Shown here one piece after another: positions 1 to 7,305 of a stretch of 41,346 nucleotides of DNA (its first letter is position 1; the number at the start of each line of letters is the position of its first letter). Source of the stretch: Fretibacterium sp. OH1220_COT-178 (GTDB lineage Bacteria > Synergistota > Synergistia > Synergistales > Aminobacteriaceae); NCBI RefSeq assembly GCF_003860125.1, contig NZ_RQYL01000027.1, positions 1 to 41,346 on the forward strand, read 5' to 3'. The translations under genes were made by a program, and so were the position numbers. The notes below the pieces were generated by a model. The model was given only the letters and a program-made list of their open reading frames with translations, was not told where the DNA came from and ran no database searches.

Positions 1-36
1 CTGGCCTCACCTCTGGCCTCACCTCTGGCCTCGCCT
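1..36. repeat. 12-bp tandem repeats coding an EARG tail
   Basis: Three near-identical copies of ctggcctcacct lie at the left edge. On the minus strand they encode Glu-Ala-Arg-Gly units of the Rpn tail. The array probably continues outside the window. Such arrays can change length by slippage without breaking the frame. Confidence 0.85.
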
Positions 37-833
37 TCCATCCTCGCTTTCGCCTCGCGATACCGCAACGCGTTCCTGTAGTCCGTCTCCGCCCGCTCGT
101 GCATCCGGTACGACGCCAGATTGCCCGGCGTCCGGAAAAAAGACCGTTCTCCCTTTCTCAACCGCTCGATTCCGGGGTCCTGCTCCGCCAGACGCTCCAT
201 CTCCTCATCCCCTCCTATCCTCCCAAGGTACCGAAGGAGGCGCTCCAATCCCGTCTCCTTTTCTCCTCCCAGAAAACCTGCCCCAAAAAGACGTTCCAGC
301 TTCGGCAGCTCGAAAAACTGAAATTCCAGCAAGTCGTTGTAGCAACGGTGATCCTCCACGTCCAAAACCCTGTGGACCGAACGCCACGTTTCCGGCCTTC
401 CCGGGAAAAGCTCGTACCTCAAAAGCGACACGAACACCACCGGCCTCAGACACTCGTACCCGTCGCCCTTCGACAACTGGTCCGCCAGACTGCACGCCGC
501 ATAATACGCCACACGCTCAAAAAAATAGCCCTCGTCCAGAAGCTGGACCTCGACGTGAAAAACACGGCCGTCCTCCGAGCGAGCCAGAACGTCCACAAAG
601 GAAGAGCGCCCCTCGAACCTCCGGGCATCGCTCTCCCGGTCCAGATACTCCACGTCCACGATGCAGCGCTCCGGCCCCAGCGTGTCGTTCAACAGGCGAA
701 GAAGATTTTCCTTATTCTCCTTCGACGCAAAAAGATATTTGAAAAGCGCGTCGTTCAAAGGATTCGACATCCGGATACAGGCCTCGAGCTCCCGATCCGA
801 AACACGGAATACCTCGTCATCCCTCAATGCCAT
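1..833 (-). CDS. Rpn-family PD-(D/E)XK nuclease / putative transposase (3' end outside window)
   Basis: The frame is open from an ATG at 833 to the left edge, so the C-terminus is missing. The N-terminal part has the Rpn/PDDEXK nuclease layout: NDALFKYLF near residue 27, then FVDVLAR with Asp81, then VFHVEVQ with Glu95 and Gln97, matching the D-(x)n-ExQ active site. About 275 residues are visible. They end in a Glu-Ala-Arg-Gly repeat coded by 12-base repeats at 1-36, a usual tail in this family. Rpn proteins are DNA nucleases that promote RecA-independent recombination, and some act in phage defence; that is family knowledge. In-frame GTG codons just upstream (near 845 and 857) are alternative starts. 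Two further Rpn loci lie at 4637-5697 and 6946-8019. Confidence 0.88.
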   Translation of the reverse strand, partial: MALRDDEVFRVSDRELEACIRMSNPLNDALFKYLFASKENKENLLRLLNDTLGPERCIVDVEYLDRESDARRFEGRSSFVDVLARSEDGRVFHVEVQLLDEGYFFERVAYYAACSLADQLSKGDGYECLRPVVFVSLLRYELFPGRPETWRSVHRVLDVEDHRCYNDLLEFQFFELPKLERLFGAGFLGGEKETGLERLLRYLGRIGGDEEMERLAEQDPGIERLRKGERSFFRTPGNLASYRMHERAETDYRNALRYREAKARMEGEARGEARGEA

Positions 834-892
834 CCGCTTCACCCCGCGCCGCACTTTTTTCCAGTTTCCGGTTTTTCCCGTCCTTACCGTAC

Positions 893-921
893 AGTATAGC
901 AAAAAGAATCAGGCGGCCCAA
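893..921 (-). promoter_or_regulatory. Candidate promoter of the left-edge Rpn gene
   Basis: On the minus strand TTGGGC (921-916) is followed after 17 bases by TATACT (898-893), about 60 bases before the ATG at 833. The -35 match is weak and the -10 match is good. The promoter overlaps the terminator hairpin of the upstream gene. Confidence 0.4.
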
Positions 922-939
922 AAGGACCGCCCGATTCTT
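899..939 (-). terminator. Intrinsic terminator after the surface-protein gene
   Basis: On the minus strand a hairpin with arms AAGAATCGGGCGG and CCGCCTGATTCTT (one G-T pair) closes on a short T-rich loop. It runs into a T-run, only about a dozen bases after the stop at 951. This is a textbook rho-independent terminator. Confidence 0.85.
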
Positions 940-950
940 GTCGCCTTTTG

Positions 951-3899
951 CTACTTGAGGGCGCTGGGGCAGCCGCCCTCAGGTTCGTTTGTTTCCGAGA
1001 CTAGTCCCTCTTGCGCAGGAACAGAGGAGCCGCAAGGAGCAGGGCCAGGCCCGCAAACCCAGCGATCGGCCTTCAGCTTGGCGGTCACGACAAGATTCAT
1101 CGTGCCCTCCTTCTCGGCCTTCACGGTCAGCTTGCTGTCCTTCACGTCGGCCGTCTTGTCGACGCCGTCCAGCATCCACTTGACGTCCTGAACCTCGACG
1201 TCGCCGGAAGCCTTCGTGTAGGTCCACTTGCCCAGCTCGAAGGTGACCATGGAGCCCACCTTCACCTCGGCGGGAGCCGTAATCACAGCCTTCAGGTCCT
1301 TCTCGACCGCGGGAGGCGTGCCCGGGTTGACGGGATCATTGACATCCTCGCCCACCTCGACAAGGATCGTGTAGCTGTTCTCGTCCACGTGAGCCACGGC
1401 GTTCTTCACGATGTCGGACGTCGTGGTCCAGGTGATGCGGACCTTCGCATAGTCCTCGTAGGTCAGCCCCGGCGTGTACTCGCGCAGGTAGTGCAGATTG
1501 TTCCAGTTCTTCGCGTCGGGCGAGAAGACCAGCTTGACCCAGCCCTTCTTGATCATACTGCCCGTCAGCTGCGTGGGGTCCAGCTGGATGACCAGACGAC
1601 GGTCCTTGTTCTGGGCTCCGGCACCAAGAGCGGAGTAATCAACGTGATGCGCCTGGAAGACCGGCTCTTTGGCCATGGCCTCGCTGCGGGTCGCGGCGAT
1701 GTCGCTGTCGCGCAGCACAACGCGGATGCGGCTGTCGTCGGTGACCTTCAGATCCATAAGATTGCTGAAGTCGTTGACGTCCTTGGCCAGGGAGAGAGCC
1801 GCCGTCGGGTAGACATAGACGTTCATGAAGGGCTTCTCGCCCGCCGCGACCTGGGCTGTAGTCGGAACCGGGAAGCCGTTCAACTGCCACACGCCGCGCT
1901 CCACGTCCACGCGGGTCGGATTGCGCAGAACGCCCTCGACACTGTACTTGGCATCATCGGAACCCATTGCGCCGAACGCCACCGTGGCCGAATCGGTCCA
2001 GCTGCCCGGTAGAGGATTCGTCAAAACCAGAGTCGCCGGGAACGGGTCGCCGCCAGCATTGTTAAGGTACCCTTCGCCCAGCGCCACTCCCACGGGATTG
2101 ATGCGGAAGCTGTCCACGTCCGCCGTGCCCATGTTGTTGAGGGTGATGTCCTTGAAGGACAGGGTCTCGCCGCGCTCCACCGCCACCGCACCGCCGGGCT
2201 GGCCAACGGTCACGTTCTCCAGCTTGAAGGTCTTGGCCGCTGCAAAGGTACCCAGACCGGCAGCAGGGGCAACAGGGGTTGAGAACCCGCGGTCGGGAAG
2301 GCCGTTGCCGCCCGTCGCGCCGATCGTCACCTGACCGCCGCCGATGGATTTGGCACCCATGATCTCCAGGACGCCGTTGGCCACCAGGGTATCGCCCGAT
2401 GCAAAGATCTTGTTGTCGGGGTTGTTGATGAAGAAGATGGCCTGGGCGTCAACGTTGATAGCAGCGCTCCTCGGGGCATTGGTCGGGAAGTTCACGGCGG
2501 AGATAGAATTCAGAACCAAGTCGAACTTGCCCTCCAACAGACCATCGGCCTTGGAATCGTTGTCGTCCAGCGTCACCGCGATCTGCGGGTTGTAGTTGGT
2601 GCCCGCCAGCGTGTACTCGTCCACATGGAAGGTCGCGTCCTTGGCCACGTTGAAGTCGCTGAAGAACTGGCTGCGGTTCACCATGACCTTGGCGTCGTTG
2701 AGAATGAACAGCGGGTTGTAAATAGCGCCCCCAGCAGCACCATCAGCCGCGGCAGGAGCAGACTCAATAACACGGGCAAGATAGGACGCCGGGTCGTAGG
2801 GGGTGGCCGTCGCAGAAAGCGAGCCCTGGAACGCAGCCCACACCTTGCCCAGCGAGCCGCGGAAGTGGTCGTTGGGCACGGAGGCGTTTCCAGCGTCGAC
2901 CTGGAGGATGCCGGCCTCGACGACCGTTCCGCCCTGATGGTGTGCTCCGTCAACTGCCTTATAACCCCGAATTCCCGCCAGTGCCCACTCATCCGGCAGG
3001 GCAACCATGCCCTCTGCTGCCGCAGCAAGGCTGGTGGTGTCGCCGTTGATAAACAGAGACCCCTTCCCCTGTTTGATCAAACGGACAAACTCTCCCGCAG
3101 CGGCATCCGCAGCCGTAACAAAGGTATCATTGGCTGTACCTGCGCCAGAAGCCGGGGCACCAAAGTTGCGCTGGCTGAGACCATGATGGAGCGTAAGTCC
3201 CTGAAGTTTCGAGGATACCGCATCGGCATTGACCTTGACGTAACGCAGATCGGCCGCAGCACCGCCGTCGGCGGTATTCCGCATCAGGAAGAACGGCTGG
3301 AAAGTAGGACGATTCTTGGGATCGTTCACGCCCAGCTGCAGCTTGTCCACTTCCTCGACCTGGAACACGGGCGCCCTGGCCTCGGTGCGGCTGCCCACCA
3401 CGCCGACCCAGCGCTGGCCCAAGGCGTTGTTGTTGGTCACACCCAGGGTTCCCCCCATCTGGACCGTACCGCCATGGTAGCGAGTAAAGTAGTCATTACC
3501 TCCCACTACTTTAGGATCATCGCCATTCGACGCCCTGATAACGACCTTGCCACTATTGCCGTTGTTGACAAGGACCTGAACCGCACGAGCGGCAACGGAC
3601 TCCTGAAAGACCTTGTTGCCCGTAGCTCTGGGAGCAAGGGTCACCGTATTCCCCGCGTCCGCGTTCAACTGCAGGATCTGCAGGAAGTTCGGGCTGGCAG
3701 CATCATCAGTCTTTACGCTACCAAGCTGAGTACCGTTGCCGCTGATGGTGTTGTACGCATTAGCCCCTGCAACTGCCGTTTTGATGTCGTCCATCCAATT
3801 ACCCGGCAACACGTGATCCGGCAAAGCTGCCCAAGCCACGCCAGCCCCCAACGCCAACGTCAGCGCCAGCAAGCCAAACAACTTCAGTTTCTTGTTCAA
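951..3899 (-). CDS. Large secreted surface protein, autotransporter-like beta-helix style, with disrupted Synerg-CTERM tail
   Basis: This encodes 982 residues from a TTG start at 3899, chosen because AAGGAGG lies just upstream and a signal peptide follows at once (basic MNKKLK, hydrophobic LLALTLALGAGVAWA, cleavage after Ala). The body is rich in Gly, Ala, Asn and Asp. It has repeated phrases such as GGTVVEAGILQVDAG, as in beta-helical passenger or adhesin proteins. No enzyme motif is visible. Near the C-terminus Ig-like text (APAEVKVGSMVTFELG) is followed by an atypical end. A hydrophobic anchor with a basic tail, typical of Synergist-CTERM proteins, lies in another frame at 1001-1069, so the gene appears frameshifted near its 3' end. 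A strong terminator follows. Surface location is inference. Confidence 0.8.
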   Translation of the reverse strand: MNKKLKLFGLLALTLALGAGVAWAALPDHVLPGNWMDDIKTAVAGANAYNTISGNGTQLGSVKTDDAASPNFLQILQLNADAGNTVTLAPRATGNKVFQESVAARAVQVLVNNGNSGKVVIRASNGDDPKVVGGNDYFTRYHGGTVQMGGTLGVTNNNALGQRWVGVVGSRTEARAPVFQVEEVDKLQLGVNDPKNRPTFQPFFLMRNTADGGAAADLRYVKVNADAVSSKLQGLTLHHGLSQRNFGAPASGAGTANDTFVTAADAAAGEFVRLIKQGKGSLFINGDTTSLAAAAEGMVALPDEWALAGIRGYKAVDGAHHQGGTVVEAGILQVDAGNASVPNDHFRGSLGKVWAAFQGSLSATATPYDPASYLARVIESAPAAADGAAGGAIYNPLFILNDAKVMVNRSQFFSDFNVAKDATFHVDEYTLAGTNYNPQIAVTLDDNDSKADGLLEGKFDLVLNSISAVNFPTNAPRSAAINVDAQAIFFINNPDNKIFASGDTLVANGVLEIMGAKSIGGGQVTIGATGGNGLPDRGFSTPVAPAAGLGTFAAAKTFKLENVTVGQPGGAVAVERGETLSFKDITLNNMGTADVDSFRINPVGVALGEGYLNNAGGDPFPATLVLTNPLPGSWTDSATVAFGAMGSDDAKYSVEGVLRNPTRVDVERGVWQLNGFPVPTTAQVAAGEKPFMNVYVYPTAALSLAKDVNDFSNLMDLKVTDDSRIRVVLRDSDIAATRSEAMAKEPVFQAHHVDYSALGAGAQNKDRRLVIQLDPTQLTGSMIKKGWVKLVFSPDAKNWNNLHYLREYTPGLTYEDYAKVRITWTTTSDIVKNAVAHVDENSYTILVEVGEDVNDPVNPGTPPAVEKDLKAVITAPAEVKVGSMVTFELGKWTYTKASGDVEVQDVKWMLDGVDKTADVKDSKLTVKAEKEGTMNLVVTAKLKADRWVCGPGPAPCGSSVPAQEGLVSETNEPEGGCPSALK
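1001..1069 (-). other. Out-of-frame Synerg-CTERM-like sorting tail
   Basis: In the frame shifted by one base from the 982-residue protein, this stretch reads PIAGFAGLALLLAAP then LFLRKRD and stop. That is a short hydrophobic helix followed by basic residues at the very end of the protein, the plan of the Synergistetes sorting domain. An in-frame stop just upstream means it is not an independent gene. A one-base indel near 1065-1080, real or a sequence error, best explains it. Confidence 0.7.
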
Positions 3900-4281
3900 C
3901 CTGAATTCCTCCTTCCAAATTCGAATCCACCCTGCGACCTCCGGCCCGTAAGGGCACCGTTCTCCGCCGAACGGATTCCCTCTCTCTACGCGCGTCCGCC
4001 CCTTCCCTTACTGCGGCGGACAAAAATCCTTTACTGCCTGTTATCCCTCCCTATTGCGATAACACGCCCCCGGACCCGCCGGGGACCACGCACCGCCGAT
4101 AAAAGACCGGGCACGGCGGAGACCCGAGATTCTGCCCGATGCCGTCGACCACTCCCTTCCCAATTCGTTACGCTGCGTCCTTCCGAACCCTTGAAAACCA
4201 AAACGTCCGCGCAGCTTCTCCAAAGGGCGCCTGGAGCTCAAACACAAATGCACAAAGACAACATACGCCCTTTGAGGTCAA
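3900..4281 (-). other. Long untranslated leader of the surface-protein gene
   Basis: About 380 bases separate the likely promoter (4282-4311) from the TTG start at 3899. No convincing gene is seen on either strand. It ends in a strong ribosome-binding site, AAGGAGG. I could not assign it to a known riboswitch or RNA element. Confidence 0.4.
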
Positions 4282-4311
4282 ATTATACACGGAAATACGC
4301 AAGCAATGCAA
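4282..4311 (-). promoter_or_regulatory. Promoter of the surface-protein gene
   Basis: On the minus strand TTGCAT (4311-4306), an 18-base spacer and a perfect TATAAT (4287-4282) lie in a locally AT-rich patch. They point toward the surface-protein gene. Confidence 0.6.
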
Positions 4312-4366
4312 GACCCGTTACGCCTTTTTGCCGCAAAAAATGGCAAAAACCACCCTAAAGTTCGCT

Positions 4367-4517
4367 CCACGCCCCGATCGCACCCCGCGCCCTCAGCTCC
4401 TCCAGCGCCGCAAACAGCGCCACGGAGCGGGACAGCGGGACCCAAGAGCACACGCAGACCTCCGCACCGTAGCTCCAGGCGGGCGACTCCCCCGCCCCGT
4501 GCTCCTCCAGAAAGCGC
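4367..4517 (-). pseudogene. Duplicated fragment of the yigZ 3' region
   Basis: These 151 bases align without gaps to 5754-5904 inside the intact yigZ gene, with about six mismatches. The copy lacks both the start region and the stop codon, so it is a dead fragment. It is followed within about 20 bases by a fragment of an Rpn gene. The copied segment begins just inside the yigZ stop. Confidence 0.9.
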
Positions 4518-4538
4518 CTATTCCTTCACCATCCCGGC

Positions 4539-4623
4539 CCGCATCGCCCTGTAGTTCTTAAGGTAACTTCAGCGCTTCTCGCGGCTCCGCAGAAACAGCC
4601 TCTCCAAATCCAAAGCCTGACCA
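4539..4623 (-). pseudogene. Fragment of an Rpn-family gene
   Basis: About 85 bases align without gaps to 4898-4982 in the neighbouring Rpn pseudogene, with roughly a dozen differences. It codes part of the segment between the nuclease domain and the repeat tail. It is more diverged than the adjacent yigZ fragment. Confidence 0.8.
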
Positions 4624-4788
4624 CAGGGCGTCAACGTCACTCCAAACGGGCGCTGCTTTTGCCGGCCTTCCCCATCCGAGACACAAATGCATCCTTCGTC
4701 ATGCCGGCACGGGAGGACGCCTCCTCGACCGAAAGAAGGCCATCGCGCACAAGGGAGAAAAGAAGCTCGACCTGGCCTTCCCGCCGCC

Positions 4789-4857
4789 CCTCGGCTCTGC
4801 CCTCGGCCTTACCCTCGGCTCTGCCCTCGGCCCTGCCCTCGGCCCTGCCCTCGGCCA
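4789..4857. repeat. 12-bp tandem repeats coding an AEGR tail
   Basis: Five to six degenerate copies of a 12-base unit (ccctcggccctg and variants) encode Ala-Glu-Gly-Arg repeats in the tail of the Rpn pseudogene. The unit resembles, but is not identical to, those in the other two Rpn genes. Confidence 0.85.
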
Positions 4858-5364
4858 TAGCGGTACGGCGGATGGTCTCATCCATCGTCATCGCATCCCG
4901 CATCGCCTTATAGCTCATAAGGTAATTCAAGCGCTCCTCGCGGCTCTGCAAAAACAGTTTCTCCAAATCCAAAGCCTGACCAATCATCGGGTCCCTCGAC
5001 ATCGGCTCCGGCATCTTCCTCGCCTCCATTCCTGCCAGATACAAAAGCCAATACTCCAAGCGGCTGCGCGGGGGCCTACTCTTAGCGAACTTCGAAACCT
5101 CAAGGTAGACCAGCATCAAATCGTCGCACAGCTTCTCGCCCGTCTCCTCATCGCACAGACAGAACGCGCGGCGGAAACGATCTCCCTCAAACAGGCCGAA
5201 CGCAAGAATATGAACCGAGATCGTACGCTTCAGCTCCAGGTACGATTGCCCCGAATTCATCTGGGAGGCATGCAGCGCACTGAGATAATATGCTGAACGT
5301 TGGGGGTATAAGCAGACAACCGCCTTCCACGAGGCGACAGCCCCGTGAGGCGCGTTGGTCGCTT

Positions 5365-5401
5365 ACGTCGAAACGAAGCCCCGTGGCTTCGGCTTCGACG
5401 T
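5365..5401. repeat. Hairpin (inverted repeat) inside the broken Rpn gene
   Basis: The arms 5365-5380 and 5385-5401 are reverse complements apart from one extra or changed base, around the loop ccgt. The hairpin sits where the active-site codons should be. It may be a small palindromic insertion or the scar of one. Confidence 0.7.
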
Positions 5402-5738
5402 GAATAGTGACATCAATAACAGATGTCCAGATAGCAATCCTTGCCATCCGACCGCGTGGCGGAGAGCTCGCGGCTGGCGTACTCGAAACCGGTGAAGCCC
5501 GGACCACCGTCGGGGAACACGAGCGCGTTGACAAGATCCAAAAACAGGTGCTTGCGATCCTCTCGACCGAACAGGAACTTGAAGAAACGGTCGTTGAGAC
5601 GGTAGATCCGCCCTTCGTCCAGCGCCGCCTCCAGCTGTTCGTCCGTAAGAGATGCCAGCGTCGGATAAAGCACGTCCCCCTTCGCGTCCCAGTCCATAGC
5701 ACAACCTCCTGTTCACCGACCTTCTTCGGCACCCATTC

Positions 5739-6374
5739 TCACTCCGGCGCCGACCACGCCCCGATCGCACCCCGCGCCCTCAGCTCCTCCAGCGCCGCAA
5801 ACAGCGCCGCGGAGCGGGACAGCGGGACCCGAGAGCGCACGCAGACCTCCGCTCCGTAGCTCCAGGCGGGCGACTCCCCCGCCCCGTGCTCCTCCAGAAG
5901 GCGCGTCACGAAGCCGATGGCGGGGTAGGCCAGCCGGACCTCCACGGGGCGCGTCAGCCGCCGCTCCGTGCGGCCCGCCGCGGCCAGGACCCCCGCCGCG
6001 GCCTGCCCGTAGGCCTCGATCAGGCCGCGCACCCCCAGCTTGACGCCCCCGAAGTAGCGCGTCACCACCACCATGACGTTGACCGTGCCGCTCCTTTTGA
6101 TCTCTCCCAGAATGGGGCGCCCCGCCGTCCCGGAGGGCTCGCCGTCGTCGGAGCAGTGCTCCGTCTCCGGGTCGGGCCCCAGGAGCCAGGCCCAGCAGTT
6201 GTGCGTCGCGTCCCTGTGGGCGGCCTGGACCGAGCCCAGGAAGGCGCGGCACTCCGCCTCGTCCCGGCAGGGCGCGAGGTGCCCGATGAAGAGCGACCGC
6301 TTGACCTTCTCCTCCGTCCTCGCGGGCCCCGCGGGCTCCAGGTAGGCGTCCGGACCGAGCCCGGAGGCGTCCAT
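5739..6374 (-). CDS. yigZ: YigZ/IMPACT family protein
   Basis: This encodes 211 residues, the usual length for the YigZ family. The N-terminal UPF0029/IMPACT domain is recognisable from KVKRSLFIGHLAP, the THNCWAW motif, DDGEPSGTAGRPIL and VVVTRYFGGVKLGVRGL. A smaller C-terminal domain (about residues 140-205) follows. The protein is cytoplasmic; IMPACT relatives are linked to translation control, but the exact bacterial role is not settled. It starts four bases after the stop of the HIT gene, so the two are probably co-transcribed. A partial copy of its 3' region lies at 4367-4517. Confidence 0.93.
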   Translation of the reverse strand: MDASGLGPDAYLEPAGPARTEEKVKRSLFIGHLAPCRDEAECRAFLGSVQAAHRDATHNCWAWLLGPDPETEHCSDDGEPSGTAGRPILGEIKRSGTVNVMVVVTRYFGGVKLGVRGLIEAYGQAAAGVLAAAGRTERRLTRPVEVRLAYPAIGFVTRLLEEHGAGESPAWSYGAEVCVRSRVPLSRSAALFAALEELRARGAIGAWSAPE

Positions 6375-6378
6375 CCCC

Positions 6379-6861
6379 TCAGGCCCCGCCCCACGCGGCG
6401 AGGAGCTTGCGGTAGGTCGCGTCCAGGCACTCCGGCACCACCCGGGTGTCGGCCAGGACGGGCATGAAGTTGTTATCCCCGCTCCAGCGCGGGACGACGT
6501 GCCGGTGCAGGTGCCCCTCCACCCCCGCCCCCGCCGGGTGCCCCAGGTTGATGCCGATGTTGAAGCCGTCGGGGCCCATCTCGCGCTTGAGCACCGCCAC
6601 CGCGCGCGCCGTGAGCCGGTGCATCTCCATGGCCTCGGGGTCGGTCAGCGACTCGTAGACGTTGGTGTGACGGTAGGGCACCACCATCAGGTGCCCGGGG
6701 TTGTAGGGGTAGAGGTTCAGGATCACGAAGCAGGACTCCCCGCGGTGGAGGATGTACCGCTCCCCGTCCCGGTTCTCCGCGGGAAAGTCGCAGAAGATGC
6801 AGCCCCGGTGCTTGGGGGCCGCGATGTAGGCCATGCGCCACGTGGCGAAAAGGTGTTCCAT
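6379..6861 (-). CDS. HIT-family nucleotide hydrolase/phosphorylase
   Basis: This encodes 160 residues. The histidine triad is HLHRHVVPRW, with His117, His119 and His121. An N-terminal CIFC (Cys21, Cys24) is the zinc-type pair common in bacterial HIT proteins of the Ap4A-phosphorylase-like branch. The segments FVILNLYPYNPGHLMVVPYR and NIGINLGHPAGAGVEGHLH are characteristic. Such enzymes cleave dinucleoside polyphosphates or nucleoside phosphoramidates; the substrate here is unknown. The ATG at 6861 follows GAGGA at a normal distance. The gene lies between an Rpn gene upstream and yigZ downstream, all on the minus strand. Confidence 0.92.
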   Translation of the reverse strand: MEHLFATWRMAYIAAPKHRGCIFCDFPAENRDGERYILHRGESCFVILNLYPYNPGHLMVVPYRHTNVYESLTDPEAMEMHRLTARAVAVLKREMGPDGFNIGINLGHPAGAGVEGHLHRHVVPRWSGDNNFMPVLADTRVVPECLDATYRKLLAAWGGA

Positions 6862-6945
6862 AAGGATGGTCCTCGTTTCCTCAAGAATTTTGCGCCGGGC
6901 GTCCCGCCGAGGGGGACGGCCCCCTCAGGGAGGTGCAAGCCGCTC

Positions 6946-7305
6946 TCAGCGGTGCTCGTCCGTATCGGCCCCGCACGGAAGCTCCTCCCGGGGGAGCCCC
7001 GTCAGCTCCGCGACCCGCTCCGCCGCCATGCCGGAGGCGAGGAGCCTTTCCGCCAGACGCCGCCGCTCCTCGGCTATGCCTTTGGCCACACCCTCGGCCA
7101 TTCCCTCGGCCATGCCCTTCGCCACGCCCTCGGCCATACCTTTGGCCATACCTTTGGCCATACCCCTCGCCATACCCTTGGCCATGGCCCGGTCCGTCGC
7201 CTCCGCCAGCCTCGTCTCCTGGATCGCCTTGATATCCAGCTGCGTCATCAGTTCCCGCAGCTGATAATAACGGTTCTCCGGTTCGCTCCAGAACTGCTGT
7301 TCCAC
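6946..7305 (-). other. Candidate internal translation start giving the Rpn C-terminal domain alone
   Basis: Within the intact Rpn gene an in-frame GTG (7305-7303) is preceded by GGAGGTGA (7318-7311) with a 5-base spacer. This is a far better ribosome site than the annotated start has. It would make a 119-residue product holding the linker, the repeat tail and the C-terminal helix but not the nuclease. Rpn genes of E. coli are known to make a small protein from an internal start that blocks the toxic full-length protein. That the same happens here is inference. Confidence 0.45.

Larger units (their letters stand above)
4637..5697 (-). pseudogene. Rpn-family nuclease/transposase, broken by frameshift and insertion
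   Basis: The N-terminal part starts at ATG 5697 (MDWDAKGDVLYPTL) and has the Rpn phrase LNDRFFKFLFGRED. It runs to a stop at 5413, just where the catalytic Asp-Glu motif should be (KDCYLDI). The C-terminal part resumes in another frame near 5300 (AYYLSALHASQ) and is open to 4637. It ends with an Ala-Glu-Gly-Arg repeat tail and a short helical end. Between them, 5300-5412 contains a remnant IHVEAEA in a third frame plus a 37-base hairpin, and the expected HVEVQ region cannot be read. The nuclease site is therefore destroyed. Parts of the ORF could still be translated from ATG 5260, but a working enzyme is unlikely. Confidence 0.82.

Noticed and set aside
7077-7193. CRISPR-like array
   Set aside because: The units are 12-base, codon-aligned and without spacers; they encode a protein tail.
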